Shown in pieces: positions 54,631 to 63,873 of a stretch of DNA of 64,000 nucleotides. How positions within the stretch are numbered: position 1 is the stretch's first letter; the number at the start of each line of letters is the position of its first letter. The DNA lies in NCBI GenBank assembly GCA_964428345.1, contig CAYRYD010000001.1, positions 228,510 to 292,509 of the forward strand, read 5' to 3'. The position numbers and the translations under genes were made by a program. The notes under the pieces are model-generated. The model was not told where the DNA came from and ran no database searches. It saw only the letters and a program-made list of their open reading frames with translations. Source of the DNA: JABDMH01 sp964428345. GTDB lineage: Bacteria; Bacteroidota; Bacteroidia; Chitinophagales; Saprospiraceae.

Positions 54631-55587
54631 TTAGCTGCTGCATTCTTCAATTATTGTCTCCAGCAGTTTGCTGATTGTCCATCCATAGGCCAGGGCCTGT
54701 TGCGGTACTATGCTAGCCTCACTCATGCCGGGGATGGTGTTGGCTTCCAGCAAATAAAAGACTTCACCCACCAGGATAAAATCAAATCGAACCACACCTC
54801 TGCATGACAATACACGATAGATTTTCTTTGCCAGATTCTGGCAGAGAAGGGTCAGATCGGGAGACAGGTTCGCCGGGGTAATTTCTTCGCTGGCCCCCTC
54901 ATACTTAGCCTCGTAAGTAAAAAACTCGGTTTTCGGTATGATCTCTGTCACGGGAAATGCATGTAACTCCCTTTCTTTGCGGATCACTCCACAGCCAAAT
55001 TCCCTCCCGGCTAAAAAAGCTTCAACGACCACTTCATCATCATACTGATAGGCGAAATCAATGGCTGCTTGCAACTCACTTTCGCTTTTGACTTTTGAAA
55101 CACCATAACTGGAGCCACTGCAGTTGGGTTTGACAAACAGGGGGAAGCCCAATTCAAGCAATGCATCTTTATCATATTCTTCACCTTTTACCAGTAAAAC
55201 CGAAGGAGCCAAAGGAATATCAAAGGCCTTCAGATAGTCCTTGCATTTCTGTTTATTGAAGGTCAATGCGGCTGTAAGGGTGTCACAGGTGCTGTGGGGT
55301 ATACCCAACATTTCGAAATAGCCCTGGATTTTACCATCTTCTGCCGGCGTCCCATGGATCATCAGAAAGACAAATCCAAAAGCCTCTTTCTTTTCGCCAA
55401 TGGTCAGGGAAAAATCATTAAGATCGATTTTGGTTGCAGACTCCTGGTCAACCCAGCCGTCGGATTCGATGCTGATTAGTCGCCAGGTAAAACGCTCAGG
55501 ATCTAGATAACGGCTCACCAATCCGGCACTTTTTTCAGAGATGACCCGTTCTGCCGAGGGCCCGCCGGTCAAAATGGCTATATGCAT
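54631..55587 (-). CDS. ddl: D-alanine--D-alanine ligase
   Basis: 318 residues, usual length. The N-terminal domain begins with AILTGGPSAERVISEKSA; the ATP-grasp centre has PLFVKPNCSGSSYGVSKV and EAFLAGREFGCGVI; the C-terminal motif FDFILVGEVFYLLEANTIPGM carries metal ligands. It makes the D-Ala-D-Ala dipeptide for peptidoglycan. A -7 box match lies 50 bp upstream. Confidence 0.95.
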   Translation of the reverse strand: MHIAILTGGPSAERVISEKSAGLVSRYLDPERFTWRLISIESDGWVDQESATKIDLNDFSLTIGEKKEAFGFVFLMIHGTPAEDGKIQGYFEMLGIPHSTCDTLTAALTFNKQKCKDYLKAFDIPLAPSVLLVKGEEYDKDALLELGFPLFVKPNCSGSSYGVSKVKSESELQAAIDFAYQYDDEVVVEAFLAGREFGCGVIRKERELHAFPVTEIIPKTEFFTYEAKYEGASEEITPANLSPDLTLLCQNLAKKIYRVLSCRGVVRFDFILVGEVFYLLEANTIPGMSEASIVPQQALAYGWTISKLLETIIEECSS

Positions 55588-55636
55588 GGACTATCCGGTA
55601 ATTGATTCTTAATATAATTCTTTTTCTTATTATGAT

Positions 55637-55644
55637 CAAATATA
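55637..55644 (-). promoter_or_regulatory. -7 promoter box for ddl
   Basis: Minus-strand TATATTTG matches TAnnTTTG, 49 bp upstream of ATG 55587. Confidence 0.4.
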
Positions 55645-55782
55645 ATACTTAAACCACTGAATACTAATAGTCGACGGGGTTGATTGGCAATTTATTTTAT
55701 AATTTCCATAAAGCTCACTACCCAATGCCGATCTCCTGAAGAACTCTTACCCTCACATCACCTCCCCCATCCATGCAGGAAC

Positions 55783-55813
55783 AAAAAAAATGACCACCTT
55801 TCGATGGCCATTT
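55783..55813 (-). terminator. Intrinsic terminator of the FnIII gene
   Basis: On the minus strand AAATGGCCA pairs with TGGTCATTT (one G-U) around CTCGAAAGG-like loop bases, and an eight-T run follows. It starts 28 bp after the stop at 55842, an ideal distance. Confidence 0.75.
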
Positions 55814-55841
55814 GATCAAATTTGGACGAAACGACTACTTC

Positions 55842-58800
55842 CTATCGTGAAATGAAGATCAACTCATGAAAATGATTTTCAGCCGATTTGACTGACAACT
55901 GATAAATTCCTTCGCGCAGATTCCCTACCTCAAACTGTAATTTATCGCCGTCTTTCACTCTTGGTGTCTTATTGGTCAGCACGACCCTGCCCATCATATC
56001 ATTCAACTCAACCGTAGCATCACCACCTACGAGCACTTCAGGAATTTTCACTGTCATCGTGTTACGGACCGGGTTGGGAAAGGCCAGCTGAACCTTCTGA
56101 GGGCCTCCCGCCTGGATCCTGCCGGTGTCAGACATGGTCAATGTGCTAAATAAAAACCAGTCTGAATCACCGCTGATCGTAGCATCGGAACACTGAACAT
56201 TTACCTTGAACTGATAGGTACCTCCCGGCGTCAAACTGTCAATAGACAGGAAATTGTCGGTTACCAGGATGCTTTGTGCGTAATCAGGCGTAGTGTCCAG
56301 ATTTTCGATCTCTACTTCGTAATCGATAGCCCCGGAAATGGTATCCCACTGCAACAGAGCACTGCTCTCACCGGTAATCTCGACCATCAAACCGGTAGGA
56401 GCCGGGCACTCCACATCTTCTTCCCCATCTGTTGAAAACACCATCCAGGGAGTGCAATCGCTGTAAGTACCATCATCACAAAATGCCGCCACTTTCCACT
56501 GGTATACTCCACCCGGAAGAAGATCTTCGACCAGATAATGGGTATCTCTGGTAGTGGTGATCAGGTTGAAAGCCGGTGTATAACCCATATGTTCGACCTC
56601 AAGGAGATATAGGGCTCCGGACGAGGAGCTGGTCCAGGAAAACAACGCAGATAACGAATCCAATTCCAGGATCTCGGCAATCGGAACTCTACAGGTATCT
56701 TCAGGTTCCTCCGGTAGCTCCAGGGTCTGGAAGATAAAATCATCCGACCGGTCGCTCGTATCTGATTCGCTGCAAATGACCCGCACGTTTATAGTGAAAT
56801 CTTCATCGGCAGGCAGATCCGTCAATGCAACAAAAGGATGGGCTACCAGATCCTGCCATTCATAACTACTACCAGAAACCTCAACCAGGTAAAGCAGACT
56901 GTCGGCCCCCTCCCAGGATATCCAGGCCATGGTGGCATCGACAGAATCCAGTTCAAACCCTGTAGGAGCCGGACAACTATCCGGCGTTGCTACGTTTTCA
57001 TCAAGGGTAGTGAAATAGAAGATCTCCGCGAAACCACTTTGCTCTTCTCCGCAAACCGTTTGGATTTGCACCTGATACTCGATCAGTGGCATTAGCGAAT
57101 CAAAGTAGATAAAGTGCTCCTGAGTATAAAACTGTAATGGCAGGCTAACAGTATCTTTCTCCCTGAAATAAAGTTGGTACTCTGCACCTTCCGGCCCTGA
57201 CCACGACAACCAGGCGGCAGTAGCTGAAACCGAGTCAAGCTGGATATCGGACGGTTCCTCACATTCTGCAACAACAGTATCTTCAATGGTGAACGTTATC
57301 CAATTGCTGTAAAAAGAAGTATCTTCTTCTCCACAGATCTTTCTAACCCGAAACTCATATTCCGGTCCGGCATCCAGACCCCCAACCTGAAGACTGGATT
57401 CAAATGCCGGAATCTGCAGGATAACCGTGGATGCCGTATCGACCGGTTTCACCTCCACTTCGTAAGTGGAATTGGCCTCTCCCGCCCAGCTGAGCATGGC
57501 GGTATTCTCGTTTACCTGCAAAGCCATAAGGGCATCAGGTGGCAAACAAATAGTTATCGAGTCCAACGTGGAAAAGGCTACTGGCGGAGAATACTCGCTG
57601 GTGTCTTCCCCACAGCGGGCAGAAAGGCGGATCTGGTAGTCCGTTTGAGGCCGCAGATCCGGTAAAACCAGAAGGGGTTCAGCTGATGCATTGCTAAACT
57701 GGAGTTTCATGCTGGTATCCGGATCCTGTATCTCCAGCTGATAGTCGGTAGTCCCTCCTGCTATCCAACGGATGAAGGCATTATTGCCGATCACGGTATC
57801 GACCATTAGCTGCTGAGGCATGTCGCAAAACAGGACAACCAGGCTGTCGGCAACGACCGGAAAATTTAACCATTCCGAATATTCACTGAAGGATTCTGCC
57901 GAACACAATGCTCGAACCCGGAATGAATATCCCTCGATCGAATCAAGGATGGCAAACTGATACAAAGCCTCGTTGATCGTTGTATCCAACAATGTTTGCG
58001 GAACGGTATCCCGGGCTGCGATCTGCAGCTGATACGATCCGGCATTTTCTACCGTACTCCAGGAAAGCAGGAAATTGCCCGAATCGATCGGAGCCGCACT
58101 GAGGTCCTGTGGCACCAGACAGGTATCTGCCGGTAGCTCATCCAGGGTCGTAAATCTGGAGGAAACCTGCGAAGGCAGGGCATCCACACAATTGGCAACC
58201 AAATGCACTGAATAGCCGGTAGATGATTGTAAACTATCGATGGATACAGGTGATGATGCCGGAGCGATCATCAGCGTATCCTGATTGTTTTCATCGATTA
58301 CGGTAAGGGAATATACGGTAGTCTGATCGGTCGCATTCCAGGTAAAAATGGCTGAATGTGCTGTAACGGAATCCACCACAAGATCTTCAACAAAAGGGCA
58401 GGTCTCTGCCTCATCGACATCTCCGGGTGTAAACATCATCCAGGCTGTTGAACCACTGACGGCCGAATTGACACAGGTCGATCTTACTCTAAATTGGTAT
58501 TTCCCGGAAGGATCCAGCCCAAAAATGGTGACCGAGGTATCTAAAAGACTTTTTTCATAGAAGTAAAAGGGGGTATTACCCTTACTCCTTACCTCCACTT
58601 CATAGTGAGTCGAAAATGGAGAACCGGACCAGGCCAACGTGGCAGTAGTCATTGTAGCACTGACGACCTCAAGGTTTGTTGCTTTGGAGCAGGGTTCTTC
58701 CGGGCTCATCCCGGGGGTTTGAAAGACAAACCACCGTGTCGAACCACTGCTTCCACCCGAAGAACAGTTACTTTTTACCCGGAAACGGTACTCACTGCCA

Positions 58801-59066
58801 GGCTGCAGCTGATCGACTGCCAGACTGTTCGTGTCCGTTTCAAAGGTAGTCTTCAAACTTGGGGTCCGACCTTTACTGCGAAGGTCGACCCTATAAGTCT
58901 CCTCCCCATCATTGCCAAGCCATTGTAAAATTGCCGAGCTGTCGGTGATACCGGTAACCGAAAGACCGGTTGGTTTTTCACACTGGGCAGTTGCCATTTC
59001 CGCAAAAGCCACGGTGATGCAGAAAAGCAAAATAAGGCTTCTGCACATCGGATAAATAGATCTCAT
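55842..59066 (-). CDS. Secreted protein with ten fibronectin-III repeats and T9SS sorting domain
   Basis: 1074 residues. Signal peptide (FCITVAFAEMATAQC). About ten FnIII repeats of 95-105 residues, each opening with a Cys-x-x-Pro-like start and a conserved W, such as CEKPTGLSVTGITDSSAILQW and CPAPTGLMVEITGESSALLQW (trimmed to fit). The last 85 residues form a type A T9SS domain: LAFPNPVRNTMTVKIPE, MMGRVVLTN and LREGIYQLSVKSAE. Secreted through the type IX system and anchored or released at the surface; probably an adhesive or interaction protein. No catalytic domain. Confidence 0.92.
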   Translation of the reverse strand: MRSIYPMCRSLILLFCITVAFAEMATAQCEKPTGLSVTGITDSSAILQWLGNDGEETYRVDLRSKGRTPSLKTTFETDTNSLAVDQLQPGSEYRFRVKSNCSSGGSSGSTRWFVFQTPGMSPEEPCSKATNLEVVSATMTTATLAWSGSPFSTHYEVEVRSKGNTPFYFYEKSLLDTSVTIFGLDPSGKYQFRVRSTCVNSAVSGSTAWMMFTPGDVDEAETCPFVEDLVVDSVTAHSAIFTWNATDQTTVYSLTVIDENNQDTLMIAPASSPVSIDSLQSSTGYSVHLVANCVDALPSQVSSRFTTLDELPADTCLVPQDLSAAPIDSGNFLLSWSTVENAGSYQLQIAARDTVPQTLLDTTINEALYQFAILDSIEGYSFRVRALCSAESFSEYSEWLNFPVVADSLVVLFCDMPQQLMVDTVIGNNAFIRWIAGGTTDYQLEIQDPDTSMKLQFSNASAEPLLVLPDLRPQTDYQIRLSARCGEDTSEYSPPVAFSTLDSITICLPPDALMALQVNENTAMLSWAGEANSTYEVEVKPVDTASTVILQIPAFESSLQVGGLDAGPEYEFRVRKICGEEDTSFYSNWITFTIEDTVVAECEEPSDIQLDSVSATAAWLSWSGPEGAEYQLYFREKDTVSLPLQFYTQEHFIYFDSLMPLIEYQVQIQTVCGEEQSGFAEIFYFTTLDENVATPDSCPAPTGFELDSVDATMAWISWEGADSLLYLVEVSGSSYEWQDLVAHPFVALTDLPADEDFTINVRVICSESDTSDRSDDFIFQTLELPEEPEDTCRVPIAEILELDSLSALFSWTSSSSGALYLLEVEHMGYTPAFNLITTTRDTHYLVEDLLPGGVYQWKVAAFCDDGTYSDCTPWMVFSTDGEEDVECPAPTGLMVEITGESSALLQWDTISGAIDYEVEIENLDTTPDYAQSILVTDNFLSIDSLTPGGTYQFKVNVQCSDATISGDSDWFLFSTLTMSDTGRIQAGGPQKVQLAFPNPVRNTMTVKIPEVLVGGDATVELNDMMGRVVLTNKTPRVKDGDKLQFEVGNLREGIYQLSVKSAENHFHELIFISR

Positions 59067-59513
59067 TATATCAAATTGTAAGGGTTAATAAATACTTGAT
59101 AAAATGAAGTCTGCGGTAAAAAAGTACTATTGTTGGCCAGGTCTGCAGAGATACAGGATAGGTCGGTATACTAATTAAAAACTCCTTCTACCATAAAAAA
59201 TTGTGCCCGGATATGTCATATGATCATATTATTTAATATTTGAAAGATGGTCTCCCGCAAGGCCCGACTACATTCTGAGCCTGGCTGGGGAACCCTAAGA
59301 GTCATCTAAAGACGTTATAATTTTCGGTCAATCGGGGAGCACTGCATCGAAATCCGGAGTAGATTCAGAAGGAGGGTAGACGGGCACAACCAGAGATCCG
59401 GGTAAATAGTGATAGCAAGGGTTGACCAGGTAAATACTGCTTCCCCGATCCCGTGTTGTGAATAATATGTACCTTTGTCCCAAATTAACCGAGAACATCT
59501 ATCATAAGATTGT
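59067..59513. other. Intergenic region between FnIII gene and pdhA
   Basis: About 450 bp between divergent genes. Apart from the pdhA -7 box near 59470 I see no gene, repeat or RNA. It presumably holds both promoters. Confidence 0.45.
59470..59477 (+). promoter_or_regulatory. -7 promoter box for pdhA
   Basis: TACCTTTG matches TAnnTTTG, 36 bp upstream of ATG 59514. Confidence 0.5.
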
Positions 59514-60524
59514 ATGGAGAAAGTAGCAGAAAAGCCAAAGACCAAATTCAATAAGGAGACCTACTTCAAGTGGTATGACATCATGCTTCTGATTCGCCGT
59601 TTTGAGGAGCGGACCCTGATGGCCTATGGACAAAATAAGGTCAGGGGTTTCTGTCATGTCTATATCGGACAGGAAGCCATTGCCGCCGGGCTTTTAACTG
59701 CCATCCGGCCGGAAGATGCTGTGATAACCGCTTACCGGCAACATGGAATTGCCCTGGCAAGAGGTCTTGATCCGAAGGCATGTATGGCCGAGTTGTATGG
59801 AAAGGAAACCGGCATTGTCAAGGGAAAAGGTGGATCGATGCACTTTTTTAGCAAAGCGCACCGCTATTTTGGTGGCAACGGAATCGTTGGGGCCCAAATC
59901 CCGATCGGAACCGGAATTGCATTTGCCGAGAAATACCGGGGTTCCGATTTGCTTTGCGTAACCATGTTTGGCGATGGGGCAGCCCGTCAGGGTGCTCTCT
60001 TTGAGTCGTTTAATTTGGCTGCTACCTGGAAACTGCCGGTATTGTATATTTGTGAGAATAATCAATACGCCATGGGCACTTCGGTCAAACGGACCAGTAA
60101 CGTAACCGACATTTACAGACTTGGTCTGGCGTTTGACATACCATCGGAACCGGTCGATGCAATGAACCCGGAAGAGGTGCATTTGGCTTTGGAAAAAGCG
60201 GCCAAATATATACGGTCAGGAAAGGGACCGTATTTTCTCGAATTGAAGACCTACCGTTATAAAGGCCATTCTGTATCTGATCCGGCACGGTACCGGTCTA
60301 AGGAAGAATTGCAGGAATATCAGGAAAAAGACCCTGTCAAGATGTTGGAGAAGAAAATCATTGACGAAGGCATCGGCACAGAAGCCGAGATTCAGGAGGT
60401 TAAAGACCGGGTCAAAAAAATCGTTGAAGAATCGGTAGCCTTTGCCGAGGCATCCGACTTCCCGGATCCCGCGGAGCTGTATACAGACAACTACGTCCAG
60501 GAAGATTTCCCGTTTTCTGAGTAA
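59514..60524 (+). CDS. pdhA: Pyruvate dehydrogenase E1 component, alpha subunit
   Basis: 336 residues. The thiamine-diphosphate motif GDGAARQGALFESFNLAATW ends at ENNQYAMGTS (GDG...NN). The regulatory loop region TYRYKGHSVSDPARYRSKEE is typical of E1-alpha. It decarboxylates pyruvate together with E1-beta. The beta, E2 and E3 genes are not in the window, so the complex is encoded at separate loci here. Confidence 0.94.
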   Translation: MEKVAEKPKTKFNKETYFKWYDIMLLIRRFEERTLMAYGQNKVRGFCHVYIGQEAIAAGLLTAIRPEDAVITAYRQHGIALARGLDPKACMAELYGKETGIVKGKGGSMHFFSKAHRYFGGNGIVGAQIPIGTGIAFAEKYRGSDLLCVTMFGDGAARQGALFESFNLAATWKLPVLYICENNQYAMGTSVKRTSNVTDIYRLGLAFDIPSEPVDAMNPEEVHLALEKAAKYIRSGKGPYFLELKTYRYKGHSVSDPARYRSKEELQEYQEKDPVKMLEKKIIDEGIGTEAEIQEVKDRVKKIVEESVAFAEASDFPDPAELYTDNYVQEDFPFSE

Positions 60525-60648
60525 TCACTCCGGACAAGGATACACCTCGGATGTGAATTACAGGGGACCAGTTAGTCCGAACCCTGTGGAAAATTCTTTC
60601 CCTCCTTAACTTTTGGAATCTTAGACTTTTTTTCTTATAAACTAAAAC

Positions 60649-60656
60649 TATCTTTG
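60649..60656 (+). promoter_or_regulatory. -7 promoter box for the TPR gene
   Basis: TATCTTTG matches TAnnTTTG, 20 bp upstream of ATG 60677. Confidence 0.5.
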
Positions 60657-60676
60657 CACAAATTTTCTGAAACCGG

Positions 60677-61375
60677 ATGGCACAAAGAAAAAAAACACGC
60701 AGAGCGAAAGAGGAAACGCTGGTTGATATAGTAGAAGTTAAAGAGCAGGCGGAAGACTTTTTTGAACGCAATCAAAAGCCTATTATCGGAATCCTTGGTG
60801 CCATTGCACTCATCGTAGGAGGATATTTTGCCTACAAATATTTTTATAAGGCACCCAAAGAAAGGGAAGCTGCCGAGCAGATTTTTCAGGCAGAGTTGCA
60901 GTTTGAACGGGATTCATTCGAACTGGCTTTGCTGAATCCGGGAGGAGGATATAGCGGTTTTCTGGACATCATCGAAAATTATAAGGGTACGGATGTTGCC
61001 AATCTGGCCAACTACTACGCAGGCATTTGTTATCTGCAACTGGGCAAATTTGAAGCAGCAATCAGTTATCTGAAGGATTTTAAACCAGACGGAGAAATTA
61101 CTCCGATCATGAAACACGGTGCCCTTGGTGATGCCTACTCCGAACTCAATCAGTTTGACAATGCTATCGCCGCATATAAGAAAGCTGTTCAGTCGGGAGC
61201 TAATGAATTCCTCACCCCCTATTATTTAAAAAAGTTGGGCCTGCTGTATCAGAATCAGGGAGATTTTACTTCGGCTGCCAGGACTTTCCGGCAGATCAAG
61301 AAAGACTATGCCAAGAGTCAGGATGGCTTTAATATCGACAAGTTCATCGAAAGAGCTGAAGCGGCAGCAAACTGA
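60677..61375 (+). CDS. TPR membrane protein (YfgM-like)
   Basis: 232 residues. A basic N-terminus (AQRKKTRRAKEE) precedes one membrane helix (about 35-53). The rest carries at least three TPR-like repeats, with NYYAGICYLQLGKFEAAISYL, AYSELNQFDNAIAAYKKA and LGLLYQNQGDFTSAARTF (each about 34 residues). The layout matches YfgM-like proteins that assist periplasmic chaperone networks. Followed by a terminator, so it is monocistronic. Confidence 0.8.
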   Translation: MAQRKKTRRAKEETLVDIVEVKEQAEDFFERNQKPIIGILGAIALIVGGYFAYKYFYKAPKEREAAEQIFQAELQFERDSFELALLNPGGGYSGFLDIIENYKGTDVANLANYYAGICYLQLGKFEAAISYLKDFKPDGEITPIMKHGALGDAYSELNQFDNAIAAYKKAVQSGANEFLTPYYLKKLGLLYQNQGDFTSAARTFRQIKKDYAKSQDGFNIDKFIERAEAAAN

Positions 61376-61406
61376 AGCCTGTAACCATATTGAGCAGAAA
61401 GAAATC

Positions 61407-61435
61407 AAGGCCTGCAGGTTACTGCGGCCTTTTTT
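61407..61435 (+). terminator. Intrinsic terminator after the TPR gene
   Basis: AAGGCCTGCAG pairs with CTGCGGCCTT, ten pairs with one bulged T and a GTTA loop, followed by a run of Ts. 32 bp after the stop codon. Confidence 0.75.
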
Positions 61436-61474
61436 ATTTTTAGTGGTAATATTCCTAATCATTCAGCAATTCAT

Positions 61475-61990
61475 ATGAGCACGCTAGATCAAAACCTCTC
61501 CCAATATTCTTTGAATGCCCGCAATGTGGCCGAACTGAAAATTGGTGTAGTGGTCTCCGACTGGAACCACGAGATCACACAGCGACTTCTTACCGGCTGT
61601 AAGGAGACCTTGATCAACGAAGGGATGACAGAAGATCGCATTTATGAAATCCATGTTCCCGGCGCTTATGAACTTCCAACCGGAGCCCGGATGCTTGACG
61701 ATAAGCATAACCCCGATGCGGTGATCTGCCTGGGTTGCGTCATCAAAGGAGAGACCAATCACGATGAATATATCAGCCAGGCGGTAGCTACCGGGTTGAT
61801 GCAGTTGGGGGTTATGCGGTCCAAGCCTTACATCTTTGGCGTACTGACCACCAATAACAAGGATCAGGCTCTCGAACGTGCCGGAGGCCGGCATGGTAAT
61901 AAAGGGGTTGAAGCGGCAATCACTGCAATCAAAATGGCAGTACTGAGAAAGGAGCTCAAGACTACCTCTAAACCCATTGGATTTTCATGA
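61475..61990 (+). CDS. ribH: 6,7-dimethyl-8-ribityllumazine synthase
   Basis: 171 residues. Substrate-binding motifs are VVSDWNHEIT, VPGAYELPTGARM and GCVIKGETNHDEYIS (catalytic histidine), with GVLTTNNKDQALERAG at the end. It condenses the two precursors of riboflavin. The window also holds the downstream enzyme RibF at 9142, but not adjacent. The stop overlaps the start of the next gene (ATGA). Confidence 0.95.
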   Translation: MSTLDQNLSQYSLNARNVAELKIGVVVSDWNHEITQRLLTGCKETLINEGMTEDRIYEIHVPGAYELPTGARMLDDKHNPDAVICLGCVIKGETNHDEYISQAVATGLMQLGVMRSKPYIFGVLTTNNKDQALERAGGRHGNKGVEAAITAIKMAVLRKELKTTSKPIGFS

Positions 61991-62814
61991 TCAAAATCAC
62001 CACAGTAGAAGCCGGGCGGTTTATGTTGGATGGAGGTGCCATGTTTGGAGTGGTGCCCAAGCGCATCTGGAACAGACTGAATCCTGCAGATGAGGATAAT
62101 CTGTGTACCTGGGCTATGCGAAGCCTCCTGATTGAGACGGGAGACCGGAAGATTCTGGTGGACACGGGGATTGGAGGCAAACAGGGAGAGAAATTCCGGT
62201 CACATTTCCATCCGCACGGACCCAGCCTGGAAGAATCACTGGAAAAGAAAGGCATACCGGCAGAGGCTATTACGGATGTATTTATCACTCATTTTCACTT
62301 TGACCATGTTGGTGGTGCTCTTCAGTACAATATGAAGGGTGACATTATTCCGACTTATCCTAGTGCTGTCTACTGGTCAAACGAAGTGCACTATGAGTAT
62401 GCCCTGTATCCGAATGCCAGGGAAAAAGCCAGTTTTCTCCAGGAAAACTTTGTACCGTTGAAAAAATTGGGATTACTGCAATTCATTGATTATCAAAAGG
62501 AAGATGTTGATTGGCTGCCTGGTATGCGGGTTCGTTTCGTCGAAGGTCATACCACTGCCCAGATGCTCCTCATCATCGAAGCCGGTGAGAATATCATCTA
62601 TTGTGCTGATCTGATTCCCTCCGCCTGGCACATTCCCCTTCCTTATATCATGGCCTATGACATGCAACCCCTGCTCACGCTGGAGGAAAAGGAGCGGCTA
62701 TTTGATGAGGCCATCGAAGGAAACTGGAGTCTTTTCTTCGAACATGATCCAGTCACCGAAAGCGGTAAAGTGATGAGGGATGAATGGGGAAAATACCGGA
62801 TAAAAATAACATGA
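61987..62814 (+). CDS. MBL-fold metallo-hydrolase
   Basis: 275 residues with the metallo-beta-lactamase signature THFHFDHVGGALQYN (HxHxDH), VEGHTTAQMLLII for the next metal ligand and IYCADLIPSAWH. No signal peptide, so cytoplasmic. It overlaps ribH by 4 bp and is translationally coupled to it. The substrate is unknown; lactonase, quorum-quenching or thioesterase activity cannot be distinguished. Confidence 0.9.
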   Translation: MIKITTVEAGRFMLDGGAMFGVVPKRIWNRLNPADEDNLCTWAMRSLLIETGDRKILVDTGIGGKQGEKFRSHFHPHGPSLEESLEKKGIPAEAITDVFITHFHFDHVGGALQYNMKGDIIPTYPSAVYWSNEVHYEYALYPNAREKASFLQENFVPLKKLGLLQFIDYQKEDVDWLPGMRVRFVEGHTTAQMLLIIEAGENIIYCADLIPSAWHIPLPYIMAYDMQPLLTLEEKERLFDEAIEGNWSLFFEHDPVTESGKVMRDEWGKYRIKIT

Positions 62815-62857
62815 ATAAATAAAGGAATCAGGTAGACTGACTGTTAATAAGATCAAA

Positions 62858-63406
62858 CTAACCATCTTTCCTCAATGGAATCTGGTCATGACCTTTCCAA
62901 CCACCATTGACATGCTTTAAAAGGGTGATTTCATCACATCGGAAGACAGCTTCAAAGGAAACATTGCTGAAATATTCCCATGCCGCATAAAAAGCTCTTG
63001 TCCTCAGGTCTTTAAATGCGATTGTCAGATGCGGATGAAAGTTCTCCCGTTTATCGGAATTGATCCTCCACTCGTCTTTCAGATACTGCTTGATTGACTT
63101 TTGAAAACCGATCAGATCGTCTGACCTGATTACGTCAATGAACAAAACCCGTGGTTTAAAGCAATTGAAGTCCTTCAGGTGAATTTCGAAACCCGTGCTC
63201 TTGTCAGCCCATGCCGTCAGGGCAGCCAGTAAGCCGGGTAGTCTTTCTTCGTCAAACCAAAAAGGAGGAATCAGTGTGATATGGGGTGGCGACTTAAGGG
63301 CGTGTCTGCTGCGGTATCTTTTTGCCATGATCTGGCGGAATTCTTCCACTTGTTCTGCAATCTCGACAGGTGGTACCACCCCAACAAAGTAAAGGCTTTC
63401 CGGCAT
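62858..63406 (-). CDS. 2'-5' RNA ligase family / 2H phosphoesterase
   Basis: 182 residues. Two conserved HxT/S motifs are present: PPHITLIPPFWF near 40 and FHPHLTIAFKDL near 125. They place it in the 2H phosphoesterase superfamily (2'-5' RNA ligase, ThpR, or YjcG type), which opens or closes 2',3'-cyclic phosphates. The biological substrate is unknown. Monocistronic; no clear promoter box is seen. Confidence 0.85.
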   Translation of the reverse strand: MPESLYFVGVVPPVEIAEQVEEFRQIMAKRYRSRHALKSPPHITLIPPFWFDEERLPGLLAALTAWADKSTGFEIHLKDFNCFKPRVLFIDVIRSDDLIGFQKSIKQYLKDEWRINSDKRENFHPHLTIAFKDLRTRAFYAAWEYFSNVSFEAVFRCDEITLLKHVNGGWKGHDQIPLRKDG

Positions 63407-63570
63407 CAGGAAGTATGGTGTTCTCCTGTAAAGTTAAGAAAGCATTCCTTAACTTATTACGAAATTTCATATCTGTTCTCCAGTATTTTTGCCCGGCAAA
63501 GCAAACCCACAATCCTGTCGATACAAGGTCTCAATTGGTCAGTTGCGGAGTGAAACTCACTGCTTACAAA

Positions 63571-63603
63571 GAAAATCCCTCTTACGGGGAAAGTAAGAGG
63601 GAT
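63571..63603 (-). terminator. Terminator-like hairpin with U-tract on minus strand
   Basis: ATCCCTCTTAC (63575-63585... read as 75-85) pairs perfectly over 11 bp with GTAAGAGGGAT (63593-63603), loop GGGGAAA. On the minus strand it is followed by TTTTCTTTG. It could end transcription of the T9SS gene that stops at 63874, although 270 bp away. Confidence 0.5.
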
Positions 63604-63792
63604 CAACCAAACTTATAAAACCGGCTTCAGGGATGTTGAACCGAACACTTAACGTGAGCACGAAATTTAAGCGATATTTTCTTATCGTGCCAGATATTAA
63701 CACAATTTTCCCCATCTATTTTTGAAAAGTATCTCTCCGGAGAAGATAAAGTCCGGTTTGAAGGTTTCGCAAGGCTCCCTTCGGCAAACGTT

Positions 63793-63814
63793 CCAAGGGG
63801 TCATGACCCCTTGG
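63793..63814. repeat. 22-bp perfect palindrome, unit 1
   Basis: CCAAGGGGTCA followed by its exact reverse complement. Preceded by ACGTT. Related to the unit at 63845 which differs only in the central bases. Confidence 0.6.
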
Positions 63815-63844
63815 AGTAATTCATATATTTCTCAGGGTGACGTT

Positions 63845-63866
63845 CCAAGGGGTTATAACCCCTTGG
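63845..63866. repeat. 22-bp perfect palindrome, unit 2
   Basis: CCAAGGGGTTA followed by its exact reverse complement, preceded by ACGTT. Start-to-start distance from unit 1 is 52 bp. The two differ at symmetric central positions, so pairing is conserved. Confidence 0.6.
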
Positions 63867-63873
63867 ACCACTT

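Larger units (their letters stand above)
63407..63873. other. Intergenic region with hairpin and palindromic repeats
   Basis: About 470 bp between the 2H phosphoesterase gene and the T9SS gene, both on the minus strand. It holds a hairpin at 63575-63603 and two 22-bp palindromes, listed separately. I see no gene. Confidence 0.5.
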
